From the NCBI GenBank assembly GCA_020809705.1, contig CP085832.1, positions 930,001 to 994,000 on the forward strand: a stretch of DNA of 64,000 nucleotides. Direction: 5' to 3'. Below the pieces are notes generated by a model. That model searched no databases. It was not told where the DNA came from and saw only the letters and a list, made by a program, of their open reading frames with translations. Origin of the DNA: Calonectria ilicicola. Its lineage: Eukaryota > Ascomycota > Sordariomycetes > Hypocreales > Nectriaceae. Of the stretch, positions 34,039 to 45,250 are shown piece after piece; positions within the stretch are counted from its first letter, which is position 1; the number at the start of each line of letters is the position of its first letter. The position numbers and the translations under genes are program-made.

Positions 34039-36557
34039 TATGAAGGGATACTGAGCTCGATTGCTGAGACAAGATGAGGATGGGATAAATGAGGAGTTGG
34101 ATATTTACAAAAAGAGGAAAATGTAGTAAGAAAAGTATTAGAATCTTTGGCCCTACAATATTACAACCAACAAGAAACGAGGGATTTGCCCTTTGCAGGC
34201 GTTGTTTGTGTTTATAACTCGCGCGTCGTCGTCTGGTCCAGGTCCAGGTCCCAGTCTCTCTATAGATGGCGTAGAACCCCCACTCCCACGATCCCCACTG
34301 CACTGCACTGGGATGCCCTCATGTGCCCCTCCCGCTCGCGGCGTCTTCTCCCCCGAGTTCTGGTCTGGCGGCAAACGTGAAAGCCATGGCGTCCTGCGAC
34401 AGGCGCAATTCCCTCTGTTGCACTTGACTTATCCAGCATGGTTTCGCGATAAGATGCCGCAACTGGGTCCGCCTCCAATGCGCCCCTCACACACTCGACC
34501 CTCTCTGCCGGGCAAGGTCCCACATGGTCGCACACGCCGGCACGTGGGCCGCTGATTCGTCTGTTCAGCTCTTCCACAGCCTTGTCAACAGCGCGAGGTA
34601 AGGTCGCCGGTTGCTGATGGGCCAGGGCCATTGAAGAGGCGCTGATTACACGAACACTTACTGGTCAGCGCAGCTGCTGATCGTCAGCAAGCGTGACCGC
34701 GGGGGAGCAGCAGCAGCATGTGGCTGGCTGGAGGGTAATTGACGTTTTTGCGATGGGGCGGGCTGCAAGTGCATTGCGTCTGCAGTCGGGAGCCTTCGGA
34801 CGCGCCGTGTCTGGATTCATTCTTGGTGCTCAGCCAGCCATTCCCTTGCCGTCGCGAGTGGTTCGTCAGATGACACTCACGTGAACCTAAACGGGTGCGC
34901 ATCACCAGGTCTCGATTGAACGTCCAGGCAGAGTTAAACAACGTGGGTTCGCATCTGAGAGCTGAGTGTGGTTAGGCCCGTCTCAGCCGGAGCCGTCCAA
35001 TGGCCGACTCCACGTGTTGACCCGGCCGACGTCGTTCGCCCACGGGCCCCCGAAGGCATACACTACCGATCCGGCCTAGGATGCGGAGTGCACTCAGGAT
35101 TTTTTGGGGGGAGGAGGAGGGAGGAGAGAGGAGAGAAGGGGAGACGTCCAGGGGTCCGGGATCTTGGGTGGTGGATCGATTGAGATGTGATAATAGGTGC
35201 CATTGGCACTTGTGCCCTCTTTTGCGTTTTGAGTCCGTTCCGGCGGTCGGCCAGAAGCCGAACGGTAGCGACTCGGTAACTAAAAGGCCCCGTAATACTT
35301 CACGAGGCTTTTTCCGTGCCTCTGCTTGGATAAATCTCGTCGTCGTCTTACACGGTTTCCTCCAGTGAAACTCTATATCCCTGCGGAGAGTGAGAGAGGC
35401 CGGAGACGATGCAGCTGTCAGTCAGGTGCACTTTTTGCTCCACCAGCCAAGACGCTCGTCTGCGACTCAGAACCTGCAGTGTTGAATGGCTTCATGCAGT
35501 CCAGTCTTCAACAGGCCTGCAGGTCTCAGGCCACGAGATCCACCGTGCCATTGGAGATTGTTACCCGAGACAGGTGTGGCCAGTGGCCTGGAAGTGGAAA
35601 ACCGAGCAAGTGCCATCTGTCACAGCATGCATTTCCCATGTGGGATTGGACGAATCTGATCGAGAGGAGCGAGAGATGGTGTAGGACTCCACGGTACTTG
35701 CTCAACTGTCGATCATCCTAATGCATCTCGCCACTTGCTGCTGTCAAGTAGTGTAGCCAGCCATCCAAGTGGACGAGATGTGAAGCATTGTTGTTTCTCT
35801 TGTACTTGTAGGTTCTTTTTTATTTAGAGAATGACTAGGATGAACCCCCCACGAGCGGAAAATATCTCTCATCAACCTACTTGCTGCCCAACAAACGAGT
35901 ACCTAAACAATCCCTAGCATTGTCTCACGGCTTGTGAACCAATCGTTTCAATCACACCTTCCCTCTAAGACTAAACAGTGACCAAAAATCTGTTGAATGT
36001 TCGTTCTTACATTTTGGTTTTGACCCTCAGGCCAAGGGTCTTGAGCTTTCTTATCCTAGGTCTTGATCAGTCTTGGTTAGATGATGTTCTTTTTTTTTTT
36101 AGCTCCATCAACACAGCGCCTATAATCAATCATCCAATATTCCATCTATCTAAACCAACACCACCAATAAAGAGGTTTGATTTTACAAGCTTTGGTGTTT
36201 TTGGCATCTGGTCAGATAAAATTTGACACCACAGTTCAGATCCCTTATAGTTTTAGTCCTATGATGTAGCTCAAAGAATGACCTGGCACCGTCCCCCATC
36301 TTGAGTAGTGGAAGCCCTGATAGTATAACTGTGTCGAATCAAGCAATAATGAACACAGTGGCAAGTCCTTTTCTTCCGAAACATCCGAAGACACTGATTC
36401 GTAGACAAATATTGGTATCCTCCGACAATAACTTCCTCCGCAAGAGAATCTCCACAATACGAAACCAGTGCGCCCGAAGTATCAATCATGATTGAATATG
36501 CTTAAAGATAAAGACGAGACAACCAGAATGAATGCTCCCCGACGGTATGACAGCTTA
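34039..36557. other. long gene-free interval
   Basis: At 2.5 kb this is the longest gap in the window. The first 1.7 kb is relatively GC-rich with many overlapping open frames in both strands (34147-35721), none of which shows a domain, signal peptide or intron pattern. The rest is AT-rich. A long UTR or non-coding RNA is possible but nothing shows it. Confidence 0.4.
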
Positions 36558-38397
36558 CTAAACGGGTATTGATACATGATTTTGCTCCGTACTTTCATAA
36601 TCGGGTGTCATCACCAAGCAATTGACATACATTTCATACCTTGACGCACGCCTTCTGGAAGTTGCAGTAGGATCGTGCTGGAGCCAGTCCCATAGCAAAG
36701 TTTCCAACGACTCTGCCATCCGCAAAAATGTCTCGCTGAGATGAAGTATATCAAAATAGTGTGTAGTCGTTTCTCCCTCAGATATAAGACACACGCAAGA
36801 ATTAAGACTCTGGATTCCCTCCATAATAACCTCCCTAAGATCACAACGCTTACTGGCCATGTACTCGTCTGAATAAAGAGGATCCGGTGAAAGACGCGAT
36901 CCTGGGAAGAGCCATATTGAGTTTCCGATCATTTTATAATGCTCGCTAGAACGCCAAGCAACATCCTTTACGCTCATAGCGAACACTTGCCGCAGGGCAA
37001 GACTTGCATCGTTGCACATCTCGCTCAGTTGTGACTTAGTTAGAACCTTATCTATGGCTGACTCATATCTGTCTGTTATGGTGAATTCGAAATGAAACAG
37101 AACACGAATGGTCCGCTCGATCTTCTCCAGCAGCGTCATATAGTGTTCTGTGTAGTATGAGATAGTTCTTGAGCTGGTTAGCTTTCAAATATAGACTTTA
37201 GACACTTCACAAACTTACTTGATCCCACCTTTTCAATATCAGCCAAATTTTTGAAAAAGAATATTAAGCAATGATGTAATGCATGGGAATGTTACTCACC
37301 TTGCAATTGTCGGTTTAACTGTTCACAACGAGTCCGCAGCTCCGACATCCATTCTTGCTCTTCCCAATCGCCGCGGTAAACGCCGCAAGTTTGAGTCGTG
37401 TTGAGGAGCATCAGCTGTCTGAGAAGGCTATGCTCTGGGTGGTAATTCATGGCATGGCTGGGATGGAAACCGTTAACGCGATGTGTTTCGGTCTTCACAT
37501 CCCCGTTACACAGCAATAGTTTGGAATGCTCAAAAACCTTGCCGACACCCACAGACTCAAATTTCTCAGCGCCCGCTTTGCAAGCCTCGAGGCCCTGTTG
37601 AAGATGGACCTTTCCTACGCATAGCATGACTTCTGGTGATTTCTCTATGATGACTCGTTTGCCCTCATTGAAGGCCTGGGTTAGCTCTTTTTTGTTCATA
37701 TTGGCCATTTCTTTTTTAGGTGTGAATGGTAAAATGTCGATGACTGAGATGTCCCGTTCGAAATCAAGACTCTTGCATGAAGCAACCGCAAAGCAATCCC
37801 GCAACGCTTTGAGTGTTTCGCAATCGTCAATAACCGCGTCGAAGCCCTCTGGGAATGGATGGTTGTCTCTTGGTTGCTGGAGGATGACTGCAATACCACC
37901 AGTCAACCACGATTTCGCCAAATCACCAGTTCCGAGTATTTCTTCATTTGACCGGCCGAGTTTTCTACCTCTCTCACAAAGAGTCAATCCGTGGCGGCCT
38001 CTCTCTTCACCGAGTTGGACTTTTGTTGGTCGACATAACATTCTAATCCGATGATCAATGGCCACATCGAGGCAAATGGTTTGAAGGGAAGCCTGTGACC
38101 CCGGTTCCAGGAAAGAATCCATCTCTATCAATACAAGAAATCAAGAATTGAGGGAATAGATACGAGAGATGGTGAGTCGCGACTGATCAGAAATGCGGAC
38201 ACGCCTGCTTGAAATAACCGCCCTCTGGTGGGTATATTTACTTTTTCCCGCATCTGCCCCACCCACACGACCACCTCCAATGAGCCATTGGAAGTAGCTT
38301 TTAGCTCGGATGTGGATCGGCTGAAGCTACATATTGTGGTCTGGAAGCACTCCTCAATTCTCTTCCTATCATCTTGATTTGACGCTGCAGAACCCAT
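36558..38397 (-). CDS. fungal protein of unknown function, possibly UDG-fold-like, with a 10-nt microexon
   Basis: A four-exon model gives 534 residues: 38242-38397, 37300-38122, 37219-37228 and 36558-37173. Exon 1 starts MGSAASNQDDRKRIEEC. Intron 1 needs a GAG acceptor just after a TAG to stay in frame, so it is tentative. A single intron from 37299 to 37174 would hit a stop, but the 10-nt GTGGGATCAA, flanked by AAAAG and GTAAGT, restores the phase exactly. The central region has DISVIDILPFTPKK, EVMLCVGKVHLQQ and NGFHPSHAMNYHPEHSLLRQL. The HPS motif and its spacing are faintly like the uracil-DNA glycosylase superfamily, which is inference only. The C-terminal 200 residues are alpha-helical without known motifs. 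Confidence 0.62.
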
Positions 38398-39936
38398 TTT
38401 CGGGGATTCCAGAGCCCATATTCATATGATGCCACGACGAACAATCTAATTTTGTACCTGAACCAAGATCGGATGTCCATCATCGATGGAACAAAGGATA
38501 TATCACACTTCGGTTATTGGGCCATAACGAAAGATTGAAAGAGTCTTTATTTCCTATGAAATAAAGCGCAGTCAATTATGAGTGTTATAACTAGGTTGGC
38601 ACCTGGGGTCCGTCGAGGAAACTTGACTGACAGAGGGCCGTATGGGTTACATGGTATAAAGTATAGTATCCTACTAATTACCATTTTTTCACCAGTGTAA
38701 CTACATGCATGGCCTAGAAAGATAGCATGCGATTATCTCGAATTTCCTTATTCAAATTAGTTTGGGTGTCATTGAAAAAGGCCATCCACCCTATGAACTA
38801 TGGGGATTCAAATGATGGGATGGATGATTATCCGCACTACGAAACCAAATGATGCTTCTGTGACTGAAAAATTGGTGGCCCATGATCCATGCTCAAACTG
38901 CTATCCAACGCCAGTCAGATATTTGAGATAAGTTGGTCTTACCATGTGGTCAGAATGTAATGACCACGCCAATTTGTATAGCAAACACCTGCACGAAAGT
39001 TCCAAATGAATGAGGAAGCTTTGCTTTGAAAACTGGCAGTTCCCCTTCATAAAACGTGTGACGAGAGCATGCAACCAAGCAACGACCAATTTAGGTGACT
39101 TCGCCGACACGTACCGAGGAGCCGGCGGATGGTACATGAGACCTGGTAGCGTGATGCCAATTTTGAAAAATAATGATTACAAATTCTCTCAGCTGCAGCT
39201 TTTAGTACTAGGTGACAGTGAGTTAACGGGATTAATCATGATATGATGACTAAACCCACTACCAAAAGCGAGATACTACATGACGACATTAACTAGGATG
39301 TATTGTATACATGGGTTTGCAGCACCGATTCCGAAAAAGGCCATCACTTGAACCAAACAATGAGTCCAGCATCATTTTAATACTATTTGTTTCCTCGCCG
39401 CGGAATAGCCTTTCTTGTGCTATGGCATTTGCACACTGCATCAAGCATTTTAGGATATTCACTGTACGTAAGATCGGAATTAAACTGGAGAGAAATACGA
39501 TGAACGGTACCTTTTTAACGCCATTTGAGACACTGTCCTATCGATTGGTTCTGGAGCCTGGCGTTTTGCGCAATTGCCGTTGCATTTTTCGTTTGGCAAT
39601 CGCATAAAAAGAGTGGGCTGTGCTGACGAAAATGGAGGCCTAAGTACATGACGATTAAGCAGCGTTGGATGACTAAACACGTCATGGCAGCGTCATACGC
39701 CATGACACATTTTAGCGAACACAGCTTATGCCATATCAAGGGCGTTCATTTAGAATCAATGCAGGTGGTGCATGTAATTCGGCACTGATCTTGCCGATGA
39801 TATGTCATAGAGGAATATGTAAAACCGACGCCCTGCGGGTATAAAGCTGGAATGAAGCACTTGAATGAAGATCTTTCGACAGTCATCCTAATATACCTAG
39901 CCAGCTCCATCATCAATTTAGAAACCAAGCAATACA
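38398..39936. other. divergent intergenic region
   Basis: This 1.5-kb region separates the unknown gene (-) from the alpha/beta hydrolase (+). A TATAAAG at 39840-39846 lies 91 bp before the hydrolase start. No gene or RNA was recognised. Confidence 0.5.
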
Positions 39937-40818
39937 ATGTCACTCTTACCAGTTCAGGCCTCTTATATCAAGGCAGGCGACCTTGAGGTATTCTACCGCC
40001 ATGCTAGCCCGCCTAACGGATCCAAAGGCACAATCTTGCTTCTTCATGGATTCCCCTCGTCATCTCACCAATTTCGCAATTTGATCCCTCTGTTGGCTGG
40101 TCACGGCTATCACATCTTGGCTCCTGATCTTCCCGGTTATGGGTTCACCACTGTGCCAGATGAATACGCTTACACCTTCGCCAATCTTAGCAAGGCCCTT
40201 GAGAAATTTGTTAAGGCACTGGATTTACAAAAGTTCGCCATCTACATCTTTGACTATGGCGCACCCACTGGTCTACGCTTTGCGCTTACACATTCGGAAC
40301 AAATTTCTGCTATTGTCAGTCAAAACGGGAATGCCTACGTTGAAGGATTTGGCGAAGAGTTTTGGGCACCGATAAAGAAATATTGGGAATCCGGGTCTGA
40401 TGTAGACCGGAACGCTCTGAAGCCCGCACTGGAATTGGATTCGATCAAATCGCAGTACACGAATGGGTCTCCTCACCCAAACAAAATCCAACCGGAGAGT
40501 TACAACCTTGATCATGCTCTCGTTCATAGAAAAGGAAACGTCGACGTCCAACTCGATCTTCTCTACGACTACCGTACCAATGTTCCTCTCTACCCTTCCT
40601 TTCAGAAATATCTTCGAGAATCCCAGGTGCCTGTTCTAGCTATATGGGGAAAGAACGATAACATATTTATCCCACCTGGAGCAGAGGCCTTCAAGAAAGA
40701 TGTCAAAAACTTTGAGTTGCAATTTCTAGATGCAGGTCATTTCGCGATCGAAACCAACGAGGAGGTGATTGCGGACTCTATTCACAAGTTCTTCACAAAA
40801 TTCGGGGTCTTTAAGTAA
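39937..40818 (+). CDS. alpha/beta hydrolase (epoxide hydrolase/dehalogenase-like)
   Basis: This intronless enzyme of 293 residues belongs to the alpha/beta-hydrolase fold. The oxyanion motif HGFPSSSHQFRNL follows the second strand, LAPDLPGYGFT precedes the nucleophile loop, and the nucleophile is Asp106 in IFDYGAPTG rather than Ser. An Asp nucleophile marks the epoxide hydrolase/haloalkane dehalogenase branch. The acid lies in IWGKNDNIF and the base is His in LDAGHFAIE. The cap domain is about residues 135-205. It lacks a signal peptide, so it probably acts in the cytosol on small xenobiotics or metabolites. It converges on the lectin-like gene with 246 bp between the stop codons. Confidence 0.92.
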   Translation: MSLLPVQASYIKAGDLEVFYRHASPPNGSKGTILLLHGFPSSSHQFRNLIPLLAGHGYHILAPDLPGYGFTTVPDEYAYTFANLSKALEKFVKALDLQKFAIYIFDYGAPTGLRFALTHSEQISAIVSQNGNAYVEGFGEEFWAPIKKYWESGSDVDRNALKPALELDSIKSQYTNGSPHPNKIQPESYNLDHALVHRKGNVDVQLDLLYDYRTNVPLYPSFQKYLRESQVPVLAIWGKNDNIFIPPGAEAFKKDVKNFELQFLDAGHFAIETNEEVIADSIHKFFTKFGVFK

Positions 40819-41064
40819 GATTTGATATGAAGAAATTATGAGAATGCAGTAGTTCAGGATATGGACAGAAGACATGAAATGATTTTGGATCAATTTGATC
40901 TTTGAAGGGTACAATCTTCATTTTCCTTTTCGGATAGCTCTAGTTATTCAGAATCAAATATATTGATAAAATTTCTCCTAAAAGAATAATTCCTCTTATT
41001 CTCTATTCCAACTATCTACAATTATGTTATATCGTTGTGAAATTCGTCCCTCTGGAATTGTTGG

Positions 41065-42500
41065 CTAGCTGGAGAGCGTCGTGTTGACTAAACCTTTATA
41101 GCTCCACTCCATTGGCTTGGTTTCACTAAATTCCCATTCGTAAATTTCGCCATCCACGATTCCGTGCACCCTTCTATCGGCATTTGCTGCAATTGCGGTG
41201 AAATTCGAACTTGCTGAAATTCCCTTGGGCGAATTATTAAGAGATGGTGCACCCCCATCCGACCATACCACGTTGTTCCACCAACGCGCCTTCAACGCGT
41301 TATCGTCATCGATGTTAATCACGAATAGGGAAGTTCTATTGAAGTTGACCGCAGCAAAATTAGTGTTTGGAGAGCTTGTTGAAATGGTATCTAAGGCGTT
41401 ATCTGTGAAAGCGGTTAAGAGTGGTTCGCACCTAATAACAATATTGACGTACCAGCGAGTACTGATGTCAAGTCATTTTTCACAGAATACTCCTGCAGAG
41501 AATTAACGTGAAAGTAAAACTTCCACTCAAACGAATTACAATAGCTGCAAATAGTGGTGACGGCCAAGCTTGTCCCGTTCACTGCCGTGACTCCATTGGA
41601 CGATGTTCCTGTTTGCAGCTCTGTCCATTGCCCATCCCCGTTCGTATATGTTATTCGTTGGTTATTTTGTCCCAACAAGCATATGGGAGGATACGAGCTA
41701 TTCCCACCATTTGGTCTCCAGGCAGCAATATTGGATGCCTTTCCCGCGTTTGCAACCTGGGAGTCAAGACTCCATTGAGCATCTAGGGAGATATCCGAAG
41801 CATCCAATTCGCTGATGTGATCGCTAGATGACAAGACATAAACTTTTAGATTCCAGTCATTATCCGCATCTGACCAAGCAAGCGCGGTAATCGGAGCTCC
41901 TTTATTGACACTAAGGTCGACGCTGGTTTTTTTTAGACTTGCAGATAGGCTTCTAACTTCCCAGGTTTTGTTCTCGGAGTCCCAAAAAGACCCAATTATA
42001 TTATTACTTCGGTCTTGGTAAAATACGTAATAATGGTCGTGCCCGGAAGAATCGGTATAGTTGACACTTGCGAGGTTCGAACTCGGTGAAATCGACGAAG
42101 ATTTGGGCGTATTCGTTGTGTTGCCACCGCTTTCTGATGATGAAGCGTCCGAACTGGATGACTTTTTTCCAACTGTGCCTCCGACTGCGCCGCCAACAAT
42201 CGCGCCGATGATTATCACTGCTCCAATGATCAGACCGAAAAATATGCTTTGTTTTAGTCCGCATATTCTGCGTTCGGTGCCCGTGCCTCCAGCCGTAGCT
42301 GTGGCTAAACGTTCTTCTTCATATTTTTTCCCGCCTTGAAATGTTCCGTCTCCATGTAGATTATCGGGGTTTGGCGTGCTAACAACTTCGGGGAGGCTTG
42401 AGGCAGCGGCTCCATTCCTGTACGAGTTCTCGCTAGGTACGACTTCTGGGAGGTTTGTTGAATAGACCTCAGGCAGGTCAGCAGAGCGTCTTGAAGCCAT
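41065..42500 (-). CDS. membrane-anchored fucose-lectin-like protein
   Basis: Exons 41453-42500 and 41065-41402 join in phase 1 (GTACGT/TTTCACAG), giving 461 residues; the start is the ATG at 42500. The N-terminal 80 residues are polar with three LPEV repeats. One transmembrane helix (SIFFGLIIGAVIIIGAIVGG, about 85-104) is followed by a Ser-rich stalk. The remaining 310 residues consist of repeats of the fungal fucose-specific lectin type: NLASVNYTDSSGHDHYYVFYQD, IIGSFWDS, ITALAWSD, NLKVYVLSSSDHISELD, NIAAWRPNG, RITYTNGDGQW. The lectin part should face outside as a type II membrane protein. Whether it binds sugar is untested; fungal surface lectins of this kind have been linked to self/non-self or cell-wall recognition. 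Confidence 0.75.
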
Positions 42501-44090
42501 GTGCAATGCGTTTCATAGCCTTAGTCAGGGAGTTGGTATTAATAAGAGAGGGCAGTAAAAGAATTGTGTAGAGGGATAAAGTTGTCAAAGCCAATGCTAA
42601 AGCATGGAAAGAGTGGAGATGATATGCCAACGCAGTGGTCTTGGATAAATCCAGAATTCAAGGAATCCGGTTAATCCAGGTCCCGGAACATATGCCATCG
42701 ACGTCAACATGGATTTCAAGAGATCGCCTCAGCCCCGGTGTTAGTGCTTACAAGATGCAGCGAAAGGTAGTCCAATGCAAGGGTCCGATTCCTTTAGGTT
42801 GGGAAATGGGGGGCTGATGTTATCGCCGGAGCATTTCCTGCGCCTCCTCGGTTTCACTATTTTTGTATTTAGCATAGTGATTCGATGGCTTTTTTCTGTC
42901 TTATTGTTTTTATGGCGACAGTGAACCCCAGAAGCCCAAATAGGTAAACCATGCTAAATCCATGTGCAACGTAGTATGCACTGCTGTGGCCTGCTTCTCT
43001 ACTCTCGAAATAGCTCAACACTACGTGCATCATCTCCGTTGCCAAACGGAGGCACTTTTTCTATTCACGTATAAATAAACCGTTGCTTCTGTTGACCAAC
43101 ATATCAAAGAACATCGAAGTGCGTTTGATTTAAGATGTCTTTTTCCCTCGTGCTCCGGATACCAGCAGCTTCGCAAATACTTGATGTGGTCACCTGTGCC
43201 GCAGAGGAGACCCACTAAGCCAGTGACGCTGCCGATCTTGTCACCACCTTCTTACACTTCGCGCGCATTATCTACCAAAATCCGGAAATTGAATGACGGC
43301 ATAGTGGTGTATTCTCTATCTCGTATACAGGTTGCAACCCCCCATTGCCAAACATGGAATAGCCCTAGTATTGGTTTCCTCTCTGTCACTAGTTTGTCCA
43401 AAGTTGTTATTAGATCAGGGAGCATCAACACAGAAAGAATGGATTGCCCCTTCCAGCCACCCACAAAAGTCTCCCCAGAATTCCCTCCCGTAGCTGATTC
43501 GTTCTTCTTTGTTACCAAAACAAAAGTATTTCTTAAACTCCAACAACTTTGGGATCTAACCCAATCGCCAATATGCTAAAGGGGAAACCCGAATTATTCT
43601 TAAGAGCAAAATGAATTTCCGTCTGAGCTTACTAATCCAAATGGATTCGGATGATTTGACTGTCACAGAAGCGTCACAGACTCATGATGTGGGTGCCAGC
43701 AAATTTGCCGACGTTCCTCCTGTTGATTCATCATACACTTCCTAGGCACTTTACGTACATCATTTTCCGGTCCCAAGAATCAGTTAAGCTTAATAATCTT
43801 GAACTGCCAGGTTGTTTAGCGTGACGGGGCCGCCTCAGCACCCCAGAGACCATCAGGTGGAAATGACGCCAGCTCGGAAAGGAGACCGAAGTTACCGACG
43901 CTATGTCCACCTCCACTTAGATAACATTCAATAGGCCTCTCACAATATATATATGAGCAGAAGTTGTCGGGAATTATCCCTCAAAATATTCCAGTCTTGA
44001 ATTTCAATTTAGACCTGTTTTTATTACCACTACGTACCAAATTTCATCAGTCAAAGTCATCAAGACAGCATACCGCATTCCTACTTCACA
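42501..44090. other. divergent intergenic region
   Basis: The 1.6-kb space between the lectin-like gene (-) and the first oxidoreductase (+). A TATATATAT tract at about 43945-43954 lies roughly 140 bp before the oxidoreductase start. The frame at 43181-43579 shows no domain. I see no RNA gene. Confidence 0.45.
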
Positions 44091-45217
44091 ATGGCTGCAC
44101 CTGAGCTTCGATGGGGAGTGATTGGCACAGGCTGGATTGCCAGTATGTTTGTAAAAGACATTCTTGCACCCCGCTCAAGCGGTCCTGCCAAGCACGTCCT
44201 TGCTGCCGTCGGTACGACAAGCAGTATCGAAAAGAGTGAAAAATTCATCAACGAATATTGGAAGGGAGACGGCCCACGTCCCAAAGCATTCCCCAGTTAT
44301 CAAGAAGTATACGACTCTCCCGATGTCGACGTTGTTTACATCGCTACACCACACACCCTTCACAAACAAAACTGTCTTGATGCCATAAAGGCTGGAAAGA
44401 ATGTCCTTTGCGAAAAGCCTTTTACCATGAATAGCAAGGAAGCAGAAGAGGTCGTCGCTGCCGCCAAGGCCAAGGGCGTCTTCTTGATGGAAGGTAAACT
44501 ATTCCTGATGAAGGCCAAATAAACTAGTACTAACCGGCTGCAGCTGTTTGGACCAGATTTTTCCCTTTAGTCATTGAACTACAAAATAAGATTCAATCCG
44601 GCACCATCGGTCGCGTATGGAGATCAGTTGTTGAGATTGGTCTCGGTGCAGACTGGGATAGTATTCCACAGACACACCGTCTCAAAGATCCCGCCCTTGG
44701 TGGCGGAGCCTTGCTAGACCTTGGCATCTATACACTCACATACTCTTCTCTGATCATGGGAAGAGGATTATATGGAGATGAGCACCCTGAAGTTAAGGTG
44801 ACATCATCTTTGGACATTGTCAACGGAGTAGATGAAACAAGTACCGTCATTCTACAGTACAAGACGCCAGAAAACCACCCCCAGACAGCCGTTTGCTTGC
44901 CCACAGTTCTCGCTAACAGTCAACAAGACTTTGGCCGGATCCAAGGCAAAGAGGGAACTATCACCCTCTACGCCGAACTTGGACCCAGCTGTCCGACTGG
45001 ATTCCGAGTGAAGCAAGGAAAGAATGAAGAGGAGGATTTCCGTTTCGATCACCCTGAAGGAACCTTTGGCTTTATCTATGAGGCCGATGCAGTTGCTCAA
45101 GATATTGCTGCTGGAAGAACAGAGAATGCAAGAATGCCTCTTGGAGAGACTCTGAGAGTCATGCGCTTGATGGACCAAATTCGAGCACAGAATGGCTTGG
45201 TTTATCCACAGGACTAG
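44091..45217 (+). CDS. Gfo/Idh/MocA oxidoreductase (dihydrodiol dehydrogenase-like), copy 1
   Basis: Exons 44091-44493 and 44544-45217 join in phase 1 (GTAAAC/GGCTGCAG), giving 358 residues. The N-terminal Rossmann domain has GVIGTGWIASMF and the family hallmark CEKPFTMN after VVYIATPHTLHKQN. The C-terminal domain has the substrate-side motifs GGGALLDLGIYTL and RVMRLMDQIR. This arrangement is closest to the trans-1,2-dihydrobenzene-1,2-diol/D-xylose 1-dehydrogenase (NADP) branch, which oxidises cyclic diols or sugars. It is followed tail-to-tail by the Zn2Cys6 regulator (34 bp between stops), with another Gfo/Idh/MocA enzyme 2.8 kb downstream. Confidence 0.92.
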
Positions 45218-45250
45218 CAGTAGTTTCATTTATAACACCATTAACTCTTA

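Noticed and set aside
36558..38397. Treating the two large exons as separate genes
   Set aside because: The microexon model joins them in one frame and the second part has no good start codon of its own, although two genes cannot be fully excluded.
43181..43579. 132-codon plus-strand frame
   Set aside because: It has no recognisable motif, irregular composition, and an antisense frame of similar length in the same place.
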